A stretch of DNA of 64,000 nucleotides, taken from NCBI RefSeq assembly GCF_003259745.1, contig NZ_QLMC01000001.1, forward strand, positions 186,001 to 250,000. Direction: 5' to 3'. Numbering within the stretch: position 1 is the first letter of the stretch; the number at the start of each line of letters is the position of its first letter. The notes below the pieces were generated by a model. The model saw only the letters and a list, made by a program, of their open reading frames with translations. It was not told the origin of the DNA and made no database searches. Origin of the DNA: Larkinella arboricola (GTDB lineage: Bacteria > Bacteroidota > Bacteroidia > Cytophagales > Spirosomataceae). Positions 39,095-47,896 of the stretch are shown piece by piece. A program made the position numbers and the translations under genes.

Positions 39095-40825
39095 TTATTG
39101 GCCGGTCCAGCTTTTGACCTGATCCAGCGTCGGCATGGGTACATCCAGCTTCAGTTTCTTCCGCATCCCGCCCAGATCGTTGAAAATCTTATTGGCGTTG
39201 GCCCCGCTCAGTTGGTTGACGTGTTGATAGCCCATTTTCTGCAAGGCCGGAACCCAGCCCGCCGGAATGCCCAACTGCTCGAAATCCGCTTCGGTCGAAA
39301 GCTCCAGTTTCTTCTCCGGACGCATCTGCGGGAAAAACAGCACATCCTGAATCGACGGCTGATTCGTCATAATCATCGACAGCCGGTCGATGCCCAGACC
39401 CACACCCGCCGTCGGCGGCATACCGTATTCCAGCGCCCGAAGGAAGTCTTCGTCCATTGCCATCGCTTCCTCGTCGCCCCGTTTAGCCAGTTCCAGTTGT
39501 TCTTCAAACCGGGCGCGCTGGTCGAGCGGATCGTTTAGCTCGGAATAGGCATTGGCAATTTCCTTTCCGTTACAAATGGCCTCAAACCGTTCCACCAGAC
39601 CCGGTTTGTTCCGGTGCTTTTTGGTCAGGGGCGACATTTCAACCGGGTAATCCGTGATGAACGTCGGCTGAATCAGGTTGCCTTCCACGGCTTCACCAAA
39701 CAGTTCGTCGATGAGTTTTGATTTACCCATCGTGCTGTCGGTCTTAATGCCCCGGCTTTCGGCCACCTGCCGTAGTTCGTCTTCACCCATCGCCGACACA
39801 TCCACGCCGGTATATTCCTGAATGGCTTCGAACATGGTAAACCGTTTCCAGGGGCGCTGGAAGTTGATAATGTTGTCGCCTACGGGTACTTCGGTTTTGC
39901 CGTGCAGATCCAGCGCAATCTTCTCGACCATCTCCTCGATCAGATCCATCATCCAGTTATAATCCTTGTAGGCAACATACAGCTCCACCTGCGTAAATTC
40001 CGGGTTGTGGAACCGGCTCATGCCCTCGTTGCGGAAATCTTTGGCAAACTCAAAAACGCCGTCGTAACCGCCCACGATCAGGCGCTTGAGGTACAGCTCG
40101 TTGGCAATCCGCAGGTACAGCGTCATGTCGAGCGTATTGTGGTGGGTGCGGAAAGGCCGGGCGGCCGCTCCCCCGTGAATCGGTTGCAGAATCGGCGTTT
40201 CGACTTCCAGGTATCCCCGGTTGCCCAGAAACGTCCGGATGGAATTGACCAGTTGGGTCCGCTGCACGAACGTCTTGCGGACTTCCGGATTCACGATCAG
40301 GTCCACATACCGCTGGCGATACCGTTGTTCGGGGTCCGAGAAGGCATCGTAGGTTTGCTTGTTGCCCTGTTCATCCACTACTTCCTTCACGATGGGTAAG
40401 GGCCGCAATGATTTCGTCAGCAGCTTGAATTCGGTAACATGGATGGAGATTTCGCCGGTTTGGGTTGTAAACACGTAGCCCTTGACACCGATAATGTCAC
40501 CGATGTCCAGCAATTTCTTGAAAACCGTGTTGTAGAGCGTTTTGTCATCGCCGGGGCACAGATCGTCGCGTCGGAAATAAAGCTGAATCCGGCCCGTGGC
40601 GTCCTGTAGTTCCGCAAACGAAGCCGACCCCATAATGCGGAAGCTCATCAGACGGCCCGCAATGGCGATGTTTTTGTAATCGGTTTTGTTGCGCTCGTAA
40701 TTTTTATGGATGTCGGCCGCCGTAACGTTGACCTCGAATAAGTCGGCGGGGTAGGGGTCAATGCCCATCCGCATCAGTTCCTCGCGCTTGTTGCGCCGGT
40801 TGATCTCCTGTTCGCTCAGTATCAT
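39095..40825 (-). CDS. lysS: Lysyl-tRNA synthetase, class II, with C-terminal extension
   Basis: A 576-aa enzyme that charges tRNA-Lys. An OB-fold anticodon-binding domain covers about 55-165 ([20 protein letters not shown] without the first residue is visible), followed by the class II catalytic core with motif 2 [20 protein letters not shown] and motif 3 [11 protein letters not shown]. The core ends near residue 505; about 70 further residues ([20 protein letters not shown]) form a helical extension not present in the usual 500-aa enzymes. ATG 40825 ([11 protein letters not shown]) is preferred to a start 141 nt upstream because a TATATTTG -7 element lies just in front of it. Confidence 0.94.
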   Translation of the reverse strand: MILSEQEINRRNKREELMRMGIDPYPADLFEVNVTAADIHKNYERNKTDYKNIAIAGRLMSFRIMGSASFAELQDATGRIQLYFRRDDLCPGDDKTLYNTVFKKLLDIGDIIGVKGYVFTTQTGEISIHVTEFKLLTKSLRPLPIVKEVVDEQGNKQTYDAFSDPEQRYRQRYVDLIVNPEVRKTFVQRTQLVNSIRTFLGNRGYLEVETPILQPIHGGAAARPFRTHHNTLDMTLYLRIANELYLKRLIVGGYDGVFEFAKDFRNEGMSRFHNPEFTQVELYVAYKDYNWMMDLIEEMVEKIALDLHGKTEVPVGDNIINFQRPWKRFTMFEAIQEYTGVDVSAMGEDELRQVAESRGIKTDSTMGKSKLIDELFGEAVEGNLIQPTFITDYPVEMSPLTKKHRNKPGLVERFEAICNGKEIANAYSELNDPLDQRARFEEQLELAKRGDEEAMAMDEDFLRALEYGMPPTAGVGLGIDRLSMIMTNQPSIQDVLFFPQMRPEKKLELSTEADFEQLGIPAGWVPALQKMGYQHVNQLSGANANKIFNDLGGMRKKLKLDVPMPTLDQVKSWTGQ

Positions 40826-40845
40826 CTTATTGTAAAAAAGAGTTG

Positions 40846-40853
40846 CAAATATA
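40846..40853 (-). promoter_or_regulatory. -7 element of lysS
   Basis: On the minus strand TATATTTG matches TAnnTTTG fully, about 20 nt before ATG 40825, which implies a very short leader. The -33 box is weak. Confidence 0.45.
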
Positions 40854-40988
40854 GGGGATCCGGTTAGGGCTTTAACACCAATGCTACCGGTATTTACATC
40901 AAATTGAAATAAAGCGGTCCTCCCGGTAGTAAACATCTTGTCAGCAAAAAACAGCCGTACATCCAAAAATAGTTGGCAAAATAGCCAG

Positions 40989-41028
40989 ATTTGTGATAGT
41001 ATTGTGATATCAAAATACTATCACAAAT
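40989..41028. promoter_or_regulatory. Nested palindromic operator directly in front of the SPFH gene
   Basis: A perfect 15-bp inverted repeat (40989-41003 / 41014-41028) encloses the palindrome TGATATCA (41005-41012). The pentamer TGATA/TATCA occurs four times, at 40994, 41005, 41008 and 41019, giving symmetric sites 11 bp apart. It ends 3 nt before the ATG. It can be a repressor operator or an mRNA hairpin that covers the start; the phasing favours a DNA-binding protein. Confidence 0.65.
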
Positions 41029-41031
41029 GCC

Positions 41032-41883
41032 ATGAACGAAAAGAACCTTACCTCCCTTTCCGGCTACGTCCTGTTGCTGATTGCTTTGATTCTACTGGGT
41101 GTATCGGTATACGGTTTTATTACCGAAGCGATGGCGCTGGCCCTTATTTCCGGCTTTGTTGCGATTATTATCATGAGCGGGCTGGTCGTTATTAATCCCA
41201 AAGAAGGCGTTGTTACCACCTTTTTCGGCGACTACATGGGCACGATGCGACAAACCGGCCTTCGCTGGGTAAATCCCCTTTACCGCAAGAAAAAAATCAG
41301 CCTCCGCGCTCGCAACCTCAACGGCCAGACGCTCAAGGTAAACGACAAGATGGGCAACCCCATCGAAATTGCCGCCGTGGTGGTCTGGCAGGTGGCCGAT
41401 ACCGCCAAAGCCCTGTTTGAAGTGGATGATTACACGCTGTTTGTGCAGATTCAGTCGGAAGCGGCTGTCCGGCATCTGGCCAGCACCTGTGCCTACGATA
41501 CGATGGAAGACGAAGACGCTACGGTTACGCTCCGTGACAGCACCGGCCAGATCAACGTCCTGCTGGAAAAGGAATTGAACGAACGGCTGGCCCGCGCCGG
41601 GGTGGATGTTATCGAAGCCCGGATCAGCCACCTGGCCTATGCACCTGAAATTGCGGGGGCCATGCTGCAACGTCAACAGGCCACGGCTGTAGTGTCGGCC
41701 CGCAAACAGATCGTGGAAGGTGCCGTCGGTATGGTCGAAATGGCCCTGGCGCGACTGGCCGAAAAAGACGTTGTGGCACTGGATGAGGAACGAAAAGCCG
41801 CGATGGTCAGCAACCTGCTGGTGGTTCTCTGTGGAGAAAAATCCGTCAACCCCGTCGTCAACGCCGGAACCCTGTATAGTTAA
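41032..41883 (+). CDS. SPFH (band 7 / stomatin-like) membrane protein
   Basis: A 283-aa protein with two N-terminal membrane helices at about 10-32 and 34-53 ([40 protein letters not shown]) followed by an SPFH domain ([60 protein letters not shown]) and a coiled-coil tail ([20 protein letters not shown]). SPFH proteins form large membrane rings that organise lipid domains and proteases. The gene is followed by a small ribbon-helix-helix gene and preceded by a strong palindrome, which together suggest an autoregulated two-gene operon. Confidence 0.88.
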   Translation: MNEKNLTSLSGYVLLLIALILLGVSVYGFITEAMALALISGFVAIIIMSGLVVINPKEGVVTTFFGDYMGTMRQTGLRWVNPLYRKKKISLRARNLNGQTLKVNDKMGNPIEIAAVVVWQVADTAKALFEVDDYTLFVQIQSEAAVRHLASTCAYDTMEDEDATVTLRDSTGQINVLLEKELNERLARAGVDVIEARISHLAYAPEIAGAMLQRQQATAVVSARKQIVEGAVGMVEMALARLAEKDVVALDEERKAAMVSNLLVVLCGEKSVNPVVNAGTLYS

Positions 41884-41892
41884 AAATGAAGC

Positions 41893-41946
41893 GTTAAGAA
41901 TGAAGAGTGAGCCGATGTGTTAAACTCTTAACTCTTCATTCTTAAC
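41893..41946. repeat. Perfect 16-bp inverted repeat between SPFH and RHH genes
   Basis: Arms 41893-41908 and 41931-41946 are exact complements around a 22-nt loop and consist of AAGAATGAAGAGT-like words. The element lies in the 77-bp gap of the operon and shares its word style with the element at 53236-53313. Confidence 0.75.
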
Positions 41947-41960
41947 TCGTAACTCAAAAG

Positions 41961-42131
41961 ATGGCTGCGGAGAAGAAAGCATTTGTATTACGTATCAATC
42001 CCGAAACGCTGAAGGAACTCGAACGCTGGGCGCAGGAAGAGTTTCGCAGCGTCAATGGGCAGATTGAGTTTATCCTTCATGAAGCCTTAAAAAAAAGAAA
42101 GAAAACCTCCCCACCCGACCAGCCTGAGTAA
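41961..42131 (+). CDS. Small ribbon-helix-helix (Arc-like) DNA-binding protein
   Basis: A 56-aa protein running from ATG 41961 to TAA 42129-42131. The RHH fold is clear: beta strand KAFVLRIN, helix PETLKELERWAQEEF and helix SVNGQIEFILHEAL, then a basic tail (KKRKK). Arc/MetJ-type proteins bind as paired dimers to short tandem half-sites. It is the second gene of the SPFH operon, 77 nt downstream; the phased palindrome in front of the SPFH gene is an attractive target. The SVNGQIE segment is, from memory, shared with small proteins next to SPFH genes in other phyla. Confidence 0.8.
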   Translation: MAAEKKAFVLRINPETLKELERWAQEEFRSVNGQIEFILHEALKKRKKTSPPDQPE

Positions 42132-42160
42132 TGGATTGGCGGATTAAAGCCGCAGGAACG

Positions 42161-42979
42161 TTAAACCCGCAATCCAATTTCGCGAATGCCGTCGAGGGTC
42201 AGGTTCGGAATAATTTCTACAAAATCAGCCTGTAGGGATGGAATAACCGATACCATGCCGCCCGTGGCGATGGCAATGCAGTCGCCGTTTAGCTCGGTCC
42301 GGATGCGGTGAATCAACGAACGAACCAATCCCTCATAGCCCATGACAACCCCGGCCTGAATGGCATGGGCGGTGCTGGTGCCCAGCGCCGACTCGGGCAG
42401 GACAAGCGGAACTTCCGGCAATTGGGCCGTATTGGAAAACAGCGAACGGACGGCGGTTTTCAGGCCCGGCGCGATGGCAACACCGGCAATTTTGCCGTCA
42501 CCGGTTACGGTGGTAAACGTCAGAGCTGTTCCGAAATCGACGATGACACAGTTCTGCTTATACCGTAGGTAAGCGGCCAGGGCATTGGCAACCAGATCGG
42601 TACCGATAGCGTAGGGCCGCAGGATCTGCATCGGTAAAGCCGGATAAACGGCGGGGCCAATCACAACCGGCTCCACGTTAAAAAGCCGCATCAGGGTAGA
42701 CCGCAGGGTATGGGTCACTTCCGGAACGACGCTGCTAATGACAACGGACTCAACGGCACTCAGTGGAATAGCGGATTCCAGAAACCACAACCGAAGGAGT
42801 TTTTCGTACCGGTCCTGCTCCGCCGGAAAAGCAGCTATATCGCCAACCGGTCGGTCGGTGATGTGAAAAGCCATCGGTTCTTCGAGCAGGGTGCGCGTCC
42901 GCCAGACGTGCCGCCATTGCTGGTGATCATGTAACCCAAAAACGGTATTAGAATTGCCTGCGTCGACGGCGAGGAACAT
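42161..42979 (-). CDS. coaX: Type III pantothenate kinase
   Basis: A 272-aa ASKHA-fold kinase for the first step of coenzyme A synthesis. The N-terminal phosphate-binding motif is VDAGNSNTVFGL; the second is VDFGTALTFTTV; GTDLVANALAAY and IAPGLKTAVRSLF are also conserved. ATG 42979 is used because the motif must lie at the N-terminus and a TATCTTTG -7 element is 33 nt upstream of it; a longer frame to 43057 exists. It is convergent with the RHH gene. Confidence 0.93.
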   Translation of the reverse strand: MFLAVDAGNSNTVFGLHDHQQWRHVWRTRTLLEEPMAFHITDRPVGDIAAFPAEQDRYEKLLRLWFLESAIPLSAVESVVISSVVPEVTHTLRSTLMRLFNVEPVVIGPAVYPALPMQILRPYAIGTDLVANALAAYLRYKQNCVIVDFGTALTFTTVTGDGKIAGVAIAPGLKTAVRSLFSNTAQLPEVPLVLPESALGTSTAHAIQAGVVMGYEGLVRSLIHRIRTELNGDCIAIATGGMVSVIPSLQADFVEIIPNLTLDGIREIGLRV

Positions 42980-43011
42980 AAAATGAAAATACGGTAAGTC
43001 AGTAAAAGTTG

Positions 43012-43019
43012 CAAAGATA
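43012..43019 (-). promoter_or_regulatory. -7 element of coaX
   Basis: On the minus strand TATCTTTG matches TAnnTTTG fully. A TTG lies 23 nt further upstream (43043-43045). Confidence 0.45.
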
Positions 43020-43164
43020 GCACGAAACACCGTTTTGAGAATCAACTCACTGCGCAAATCGAGTGGCCGGTTTGGTAAGCGTCGTCATAAATCATTACTT
43101 TTCAGAAACGGATTCACATTACGGCCTGATTTTAACAAACGGCTTTTCAAAAACGGATAAGGTC

Positions 43165-44406
43165 ATGTTCAGTAATAAGGTTCATCGGTCGACGGTTATT
43201 GGCCTGCTGATGCTGCTGGCGTGGATAACCAATAGCTGCCAGAAAGACCCCGAAAATCCTGCGCCCGATCAGCCCGTCACCTGGTTTGATTCGTTTGGCA
43301 AAATGCTCGACGATTCGCTGAAGCCCAAGAAAATTGGCTACGCTTATGTGATACTGGAAGGCGCCGAAGTGCGGGCCTCGGGAAGTGGCGGTTTAAAATC
43401 GCGGACCAACGAAGCGGAAGGTGAGAAAGCGTTTACGCTCGATACCAAATTGCACGTCGCCAGCATAAGCAAAACCATCACAGCGATGGCATTCCTGCAT
43501 CTGGCCGCCCAGAAAGGCATTAAAATCACCGATAAAATAGCGCCCTATCTGCCGCCAGCCTGGGTGAAAGGCCAAAATATCAATCAGATTACGTTCCGGG
43601 ATCTGATGACGCACGAAAGCGGCCTTATTGGTCTGGCCAATACCTGCACCAATGGCGCTTATTCTGAAAATATCTGGTGGGGTTTGCAGCAACTCGTCCA
43701 GAAAGGCATCCGGGCGTCAAACCGGGGCAAATATTGCTACCAGAATGCCAATTTTAGTCTATTCCGAATTCTGATTCCGGCCATTCTGGGATATTCGTTT
43801 ACCGGAGACGACCAGATGGACGATGAGCAGACCCAGCAACGGTACATGGCGTATGTCCAGCAAAATGTCTTCGAGAAAGTGGGCATCACCAGCGCCGTGG
43901 CCGATCAGCCGCCGGGCGATCCGACGTATGCCTATACCTATCCGTCGGGCCTGGAATCCGGCTGGAATGCCGGTGATTTTACCAATACCGTGGGGGCTTA
44001 TGGCTGGCACCTGACGCCCAGAGAAACCGGAAAATTATTTGCCACGGTTTTTTCGACCACCGACCAGCGCATCTTGACAACGGCCTGGAAAGATACGCTG
44101 CTGACCAACGGTCTGGCTCTTTTTTCCGGTATAATGCCGGACGGCTCCATTCGCTATCATGACGGGTGGTGGTATCTCAGACTGGCTCAGTATCAGGGCG
44201 TGCGGACGGTCTGGATACAGTTTCCGGACAATGTTACGGCGGTTTTATTTGTCAACGCCCTGCACGGCACCCGGGGGTATTTTCCGAGTGACGACGGGAA
44301 CGATATTGTGCCCTACCTCACCCGGGCGTATACATTGGCCCGTGCCGCGAAAACCGGTCGCAAAACGGTTGGTACACTGACGCTCGAACATCCGGAGCCG
44401 CATTGA
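43165..44406 (+). CDS. Serine hydrolase of the class C beta-lactamase fold, probable lipoprotein
   Basis: A 413-aa exported protein. ATG 43165 gives a signal peptide VIGLLMLLAWITNSC with Cys25 as a possible lipidation site; the longer frame to 43063 does not. The active-site SxxK is Ser100-Ile-Ser-Lys103 (HVASISKTITAM) and the YxN is Tyr192-Gln-Asn194 (CYQNANF). The third motif (HxG-like) may be HDGWW near residue 333. Proteins of this fold include esterases, D-aminopeptidases and carboxypeptidases; resistance to antibiotics cannot be inferred. No operon partner is evident. Confidence 0.85.
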   Translation: MFSNKVHRSTVIGLLMLLAWITNSCQKDPENPAPDQPVTWFDSFGKMLDDSLKPKKIGYAYVILEGAEVRASGSGGLKSRTNEAEGEKAFTLDTKLHVASISKTITAMAFLHLAAQKGIKITDKIAPYLPPAWVKGQNINQITFRDLMTHESGLIGLANTCTNGAYSENIWWGLQQLVQKGIRASNRGKYCYQNANFSLFRILIPAILGYSFTGDDQMDDEQTQQRYMAYVQQNVFEKVGITSAVADQPPGDPTYAYTYPSGLESGWNAGDFTNTVGAYGWHLTPRETGKLFATVFSTTDQRILTTAWKDTLLTNGLALFSGIMPDGSIRYHDGWWYLRLAQYQGVRTVWIQFPDNVTAVLFVNALHGTRGYFPSDDGNDIVPYLTRAYTLARAAKTGRKTVGTLTLEHPEPH

Positions 44407-44557
44407 TTCAGGACACAAAAGAATGGAAATTAAGCCGGTTCGTTGTATCTTTACCTATTGATTTTCAGTAGGTGAGAATTATTTCACAGCCAATGAAGCC
44501 CGTAAAACAGATTGCTGCGCCGACCTGGCTGAATACGTAAACAATAGATACGAATGT

Positions 44558-45034
44558 ATGTACCCGGCATTGCTAATTGCCAGACAGTTTATTAACAAAG
44601 GCATCTCCGAAGGCCGTCCCATCACGCCGATGAAGCTGCAAAAGCTTATTTATATGGCGCATGGATTACACCTGGCCCGGCACGAAAAACCACTGATTGC
44701 CGAAAAAGTACAGGCCTGGTCGTATGGCCCGGTTATTCCTGATGTATATACCCGTTTCAAACGATTTGGTAACCATCCCATTACTACCCCGATTCCGACG
44801 CTGGACTGGGAAGAGGACCTGGATTCGCAGGCGCAGGACTCGATCAATTTTGCCTGGGATATTGCCAAAGATTACAGCGCCATCCAGCTTTCCAACTGGA
44901 CGCACATTGAAGGATCGCCCTGGTATCAGTCGGTGAGCCGCAGCGACAGCGGGGCCATCGATCAGGAACCGATTGACAATGAAATAATCAAAGAATATTT
45001 CACCGAAATTATCAGGCGCGATGTCGGAGAGTGA
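44558..45034 (+). CDS. Panacea (DUF4065, SocA/GepA-like) domain protein
   Basis: A 158-aa protein with the Panacea signature: ISEGRPITPMKLQKLIYMAH, then EKVQAWSYGPVIPDVYTRFK and a C-terminal acidic part. Panacea domains are known as promiscuous antitoxin domains (PanA) that neutralise many unrelated toxins, including small membrane proteins; SocA acts as a ClpXP adaptor for its toxin. The next gene starts 14 nt before this one stops and encodes a two-helix membrane protein, a suitable toxin candidate. A -7-like TATCTTTA lies at 44446-44453. Antitoxin function is inferred from domain and gene arrangement only. Confidence 0.8.
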   Translation: MYPALLIARQFINKGISEGRPITPMKLQKLIYMAHGLHLARHEKPLIAEKVQAWSYGPVIPDVYTRFKRFGNHPITTPIPTLDWEEDLDSQAQDSINFAWDIAKDYSAIQLSNWTHIEGSPWYQSVSRSDSGAIDQEPIDNEIIKEYFTEIIRRDVGE

Positions 45035-45383
45035 AGACAGCGAAAAAGCGAAAGAAAATTTCCGCAAGCTGATTGAAGCGTCTTCGACGGACCCGCGTAA
45101 CAGCAGTCTTTCCCGCAACGAGTTCGATCAGTACGATCAGGAGGAACGCCGAACCCGGTTGCAGGGACTGGCGCAGGACATTCAGGAGCGGAAGAAATTC
45201 GCGCAGTGGATTTTCTGGATGGTGGTCATGTGGCTGGTGGTGATTCTGGGCATCATCATTGCCGAAGGGCTGCATCTGCTGGATATTCCCCAGGCCGTGA
45301 CCATCGCCCTGATCGGTTCAACAACAGTCAACGTGACGGCTTTTTTCGTCATTGTAACGAAGTATCTGTTTCCGGGGAAATAG
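45021..45383 (+). CDS. Two-helix membrane protein overlapping the Panacea gene (candidate toxin/effector)
   Basis: A 120-aa protein. Residues 1-58 are charged and helical (EERRTRLQGLAQDIQERKKF), residues about 60-80 and 92-115 are membrane helices (WIFWMVVMWLVVILGIIIAE; AVTIALIGSTTVNVTAFFVI), and the end is TKYLFPGK. It has no signal peptide, so the N-terminus is probably cytoplasmic. No named family is recognised. The 14-nt overlap with the Panacea gene implies translational coupling. A membrane-disrupting toxin is one hypothesis; a benign membrane partner is the alternative. Confidence 0.7.
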   Translation: MSESEDSEKAKENFRKLIEASSTDPRNSSLSRNEFDQYDQEERRTRLQGLAQDIQERKKFAQWIFWMVVMWLVVILGIIIAEGLHLLDIPQAVTIALIGSTTVNVTAFFVIVTKYLFPGK

Positions 45384-45461
45384 CGGTTTTGACTGTTCTG
45401 CCAGTATAAAAAGCCGTTTTTGCTCTTTCCCGGAAATTGGCTATACCGATACAATCGACTT

Positions 45462-46430
45462 ATGGATTTCAAAACCGGGGTTTTTCCGTTTCGCGGGCGC
45501 ATTGCTGTTCTCCTGTTTCTGCTGCTGGTGGTTACCCGTCCGTTCGTTTTTTCACAAACGGGTTCCGGAGCAAAAACCAGCGGCAAACCGCTACGGCTTT
45601 TCATCATCGGAAACAGTTTTTCCGGCAATGCAACCCGGTATTTGCCGGAGTTAAGCAAAGAGGGCGGTCATGAACTACTCATTGGCCGGGCCGAACTGGG
45701 TGGGTGTTCCCTGCAACGCCATTGGGAAATTGCCGAAGCCGCCGAGGCCAATCCGGATGATCCGAAGGGAAAAGCATACAACGGGAAATCACTGAAAATG
45801 CTGCTGTCGGAAGGCACCTGGGATGTGGTTACCCTGCAACAATATTCCATGCTGTCCGGCGATGTGGAAACCTACCAGCCCTACGCCCGGAAGCTGTATG
45901 AGTACATTAAAAAGATACAGCCTGCCGCTAAAATTGTCTTTCACCAAACGTGGGCCTACCGCGCCGATGCCGACGGTTTTGGTAAAATCGCCGGGAAAAC
46001 CGTGGCGCAGACCGAAAAAGAAATGTGGGAAAAATCGCGGGCGGCTTACCATACCGTTGCGCGCGAGCTGGGCGTGTCGATCATTCCGACCGGCGATGCG
46101 TTCTGGCGGATGAGTTCCGACCGGAACTGGGGTTTTCAGAAAGAGAATGGCTTCAACGCGGCTACCGCACAACCGCCCCGTTTGCCGAATGAAAAGAATT
46201 CCCTACACGTTGGCTACCAGTGGAAGGACAATAAACTGGCGTTTGATTCCCATCACGCCAATAAGGCTGGTTGTTACCTCGGGGCGCTGGTCTGGTACGG
46301 TTTTCTGTTCAACGAATCTCCGGTCAGGCTGACGTTTGCTCCCGAAGAGGTACCTGCCGACTTTGCTGCCCAATTGCGGAAAACAGCCTGGAAAACGGTC
46401 AAAGAAACCGGAAATTCTGTTGCGCGGTAA
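45462..46430 (+). CDS. Exported SGNH-like hydrolase (DUF4886)
   Basis: A 322-aa protein with a signal peptide (IAVLLFLLLVVTRPFVFSQ); ATG 45462 is chosen for it. The SGNH block I is IIGNSFSG with Ser52; later blocks are LGGCSLQRHW, WDVVTLQQYS and the C-terminal SHHANKAGCYLGALVWYG with the likely catalytic His. DUF4886 proteins are periplasmic or secreted esterase-like enzymes, often in polysaccharide utilisation regions. The substrate is unknown. The gene ends at a 21-bp perfect hairpin. Confidence 0.85.
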   Translation: MDFKTGVFPFRGRIAVLLFLLLVVTRPFVFSQTGSGAKTSGKPLRLFIIGNSFSGNATRYLPELSKEGGHELLIGRAELGGCSLQRHWEIAEAAEANPDDPKGKAYNGKSLKMLLSEGTWDVVTLQQYSMLSGDVETYQPYARKLYEYIKKIQPAAKIVFHQTWAYRADADGFGKIAGKTVAQTEKEMWEKSRAAYHTVARELGVSIIPTGDAFWRMSSDRNWGFQKENGFNAATAQPPRLPNEKNSLHVGYQWKDNKLAFDSHHANKAGCYLGALVWYGFLFNESPVRLTFAPEEVPADFAAQLRKTAWKTVKETGNSVAR

Positions 46431-46437
46431 CGGTTAA

Positions 46438-46487
46438 AAATCAGAAGGCCGTCGTCTGACTTGAAACAGACGACGGCCTTCTGATTT
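46438..46487. terminator. Perfect 21-bp bidirectional terminator
   Basis: Arms 46438-46458 and 46467-46487 pair exactly around an 8-nt loop between the convergent SGNH and dehydrogenase genes. The T tract is short (TTT), but the stem is very strong. Confidence 0.85.
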
Positions 46488-46503
46488 AGGGCGGATTCAC
46501 AGC

Positions 46504-47727
46504 TTATTTCTGATACGTCACCCGGTAAATAACGCCGTTGTTGTCATCGGTAAACAGCAGCGAACCGTCGGGCATGGTGGTGATCCCAACGGGCCGACCA
46601 AACTGCGCCTGATTGTTGTTCACCAGAAAACCGGTCACAAAATCGTCAACGCGTGTCGGTTTGCCGTTCTCATAATGAATCCGAACCACCTTATAACCCG
46701 TGGGTTGTGCCCGGTTCCAGGAGCCGCGCATAGCGGCAAAGGCGTCGTTCTGGTACTCCGCCGGAAAACCGTTGGCGGCTCCGGAACCCGTGTAAAATAC
46801 CATACCTATCGGGGCCGCGTGCGGATCGTACGACAGGCTGGGGAGGGTGGTTTTAGCCAGAACATCCGCGTAGGTGGTGTCTCCCATCGGGCGGGGGTGA
46901 GGGGAGTAGCTACCGTCTCCATAGATATACGGCCAGCCGTAAAAAGCCCCCTGTTTGATCTGGTTTAGTTCTTCTTTCTGCTGATCATCGCCCAGCCAGT
47001 CGATACCGTGGTCGAGTCCCCAGAGTTCTTTGGTTTCCGGATGCCAGCCAAAACCGATGGTGTTGCGCAGACCGCTGGCGAAGATAACCCGGTTACTGCC
47101 GTCGGGATTCGCCCGCAGAATGGTGGCGTTTTCGGCATTGGGTTCGGCGCAGGCGTTGCAGGTGCTGCCCACGGTAAGGTACATCAGGCCGTCGGGGCCG
47201 AAGCCGATGGTCCGGTTGGGGTGCTGACCGCCGTCGGGCAGGTTGTTGATCAGTTGCTGCGGGGTTCCGAGCGTACCGTCCGGGTTAATGTCGGCCCGAT
47301 ACACTTCTTTTACGGCCACCAGGTACATTTTATCCTGATGAATCGTCAGACCGTGTACGGCTTTGATGGTAGCCACTACCTGGTTCACGTCGGCTTTTCC
47401 GTCGCCATTGGTGTCACGCAGCAGCGTCACGGTGCCCGCTTCGCGGCTGGTTACGTACACATTCCCCGATGCACTGACCGTCAGCATCCGGGGCTTTCGG
47501 AGCTGATCGGCGAACTTGGCAATCCGAAAACCCGCCGGGAGTCGGAGTTGGGCCACCCGCTCGTCGGTAGCGTCGACGAGTGCGGGTTCGAATACATTGC
47601 CCTGAATGCTGGCGGATGTCGGCTCTTTGTTGGTTTCGGGAATTTTGGCGCCCGGAAGATGGTCTTTCGCGCACGAACTTAGTGCAGCCAGACCCGCCAG
47701 CAGGTACATCCTTCGTAGAGTTTTCAT
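46504..47727 (-). CDS. Lipoprotein PQQ-dependent sugar (sorbosone-type) dehydrogenase
   Basis: A 407-aa lipoprotein (AALSSC, Cys19) with a single propeller of the glucose/sorbosone dehydrogenase family: LPAGFRIAKFADQLRKPRML, GGQHPNRTIGFGPDGLMYLT (candidate catalytic His), FASGLRNTIGFGWHPETKEL (candidate PQQ-contact Arg), GLDHGIDWLGDD and GSWNRAQPTGYKVVRI. It is much shorter than the two giant proteins and has no sorting tail, so it should sit in the outer or inner membrane facing the periplasm. It is the third enzyme of this fold in the window. Confidence 0.88.
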   Translation of the reverse strand: MKTLRRMYLLAGLAALSSCAKDHLPGAKIPETNKEPTSASIQGNVFEPALVDATDERVAQLRLPAGFRIAKFADQLRKPRMLTVSASGNVYVTSREAGTVTLLRDTNGDGKADVNQVVATIKAVHGLTIHQDKMYLVAVKEVYRADINPDGTLGTPQQLINNLPDGGQHPNRTIGFGPDGLMYLTVGSTCNACAEPNAENATILRANPDGSNRVIFASGLRNTIGFGWHPETKELWGLDHGIDWLGDDQQKEELNQIKQGAFYGWPYIYGDGSYSPHPRPMGDTTYADVLAKTTLPSLSYDPHAAPIGMVFYTGSGAANGFPAEYQNDAFAAMRGSWNRAQPTGYKVVRIHYENGKPTRVDDFVTGFLVNNNQAQFGRPVGITTMPDGSLLFTDDNNGVIYRVTYQK

Positions 47728-47896
47728 GAATAAAATTTAGATAGCGATGTGAATAACGCGTAACAACCCATTCCCCGCAGAGAATGGGTTGAACGAAAGC
47801 TATAACCTTTTAGGAAGTCAAGAGTTTAGGCCGGAGCCACCGGGGGAAGCGTATTTTTGGTAAATCTATTTCGTGGCTCCAATAAGGTAGTTGTAG

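Noticed and set aside
43165-44406. Antibiotic-resistance beta-lactamase
   Set aside because: The SxxK and YxN motifs show only the fold; many periplasmic serine hydrolases share them and no resistance context is present.
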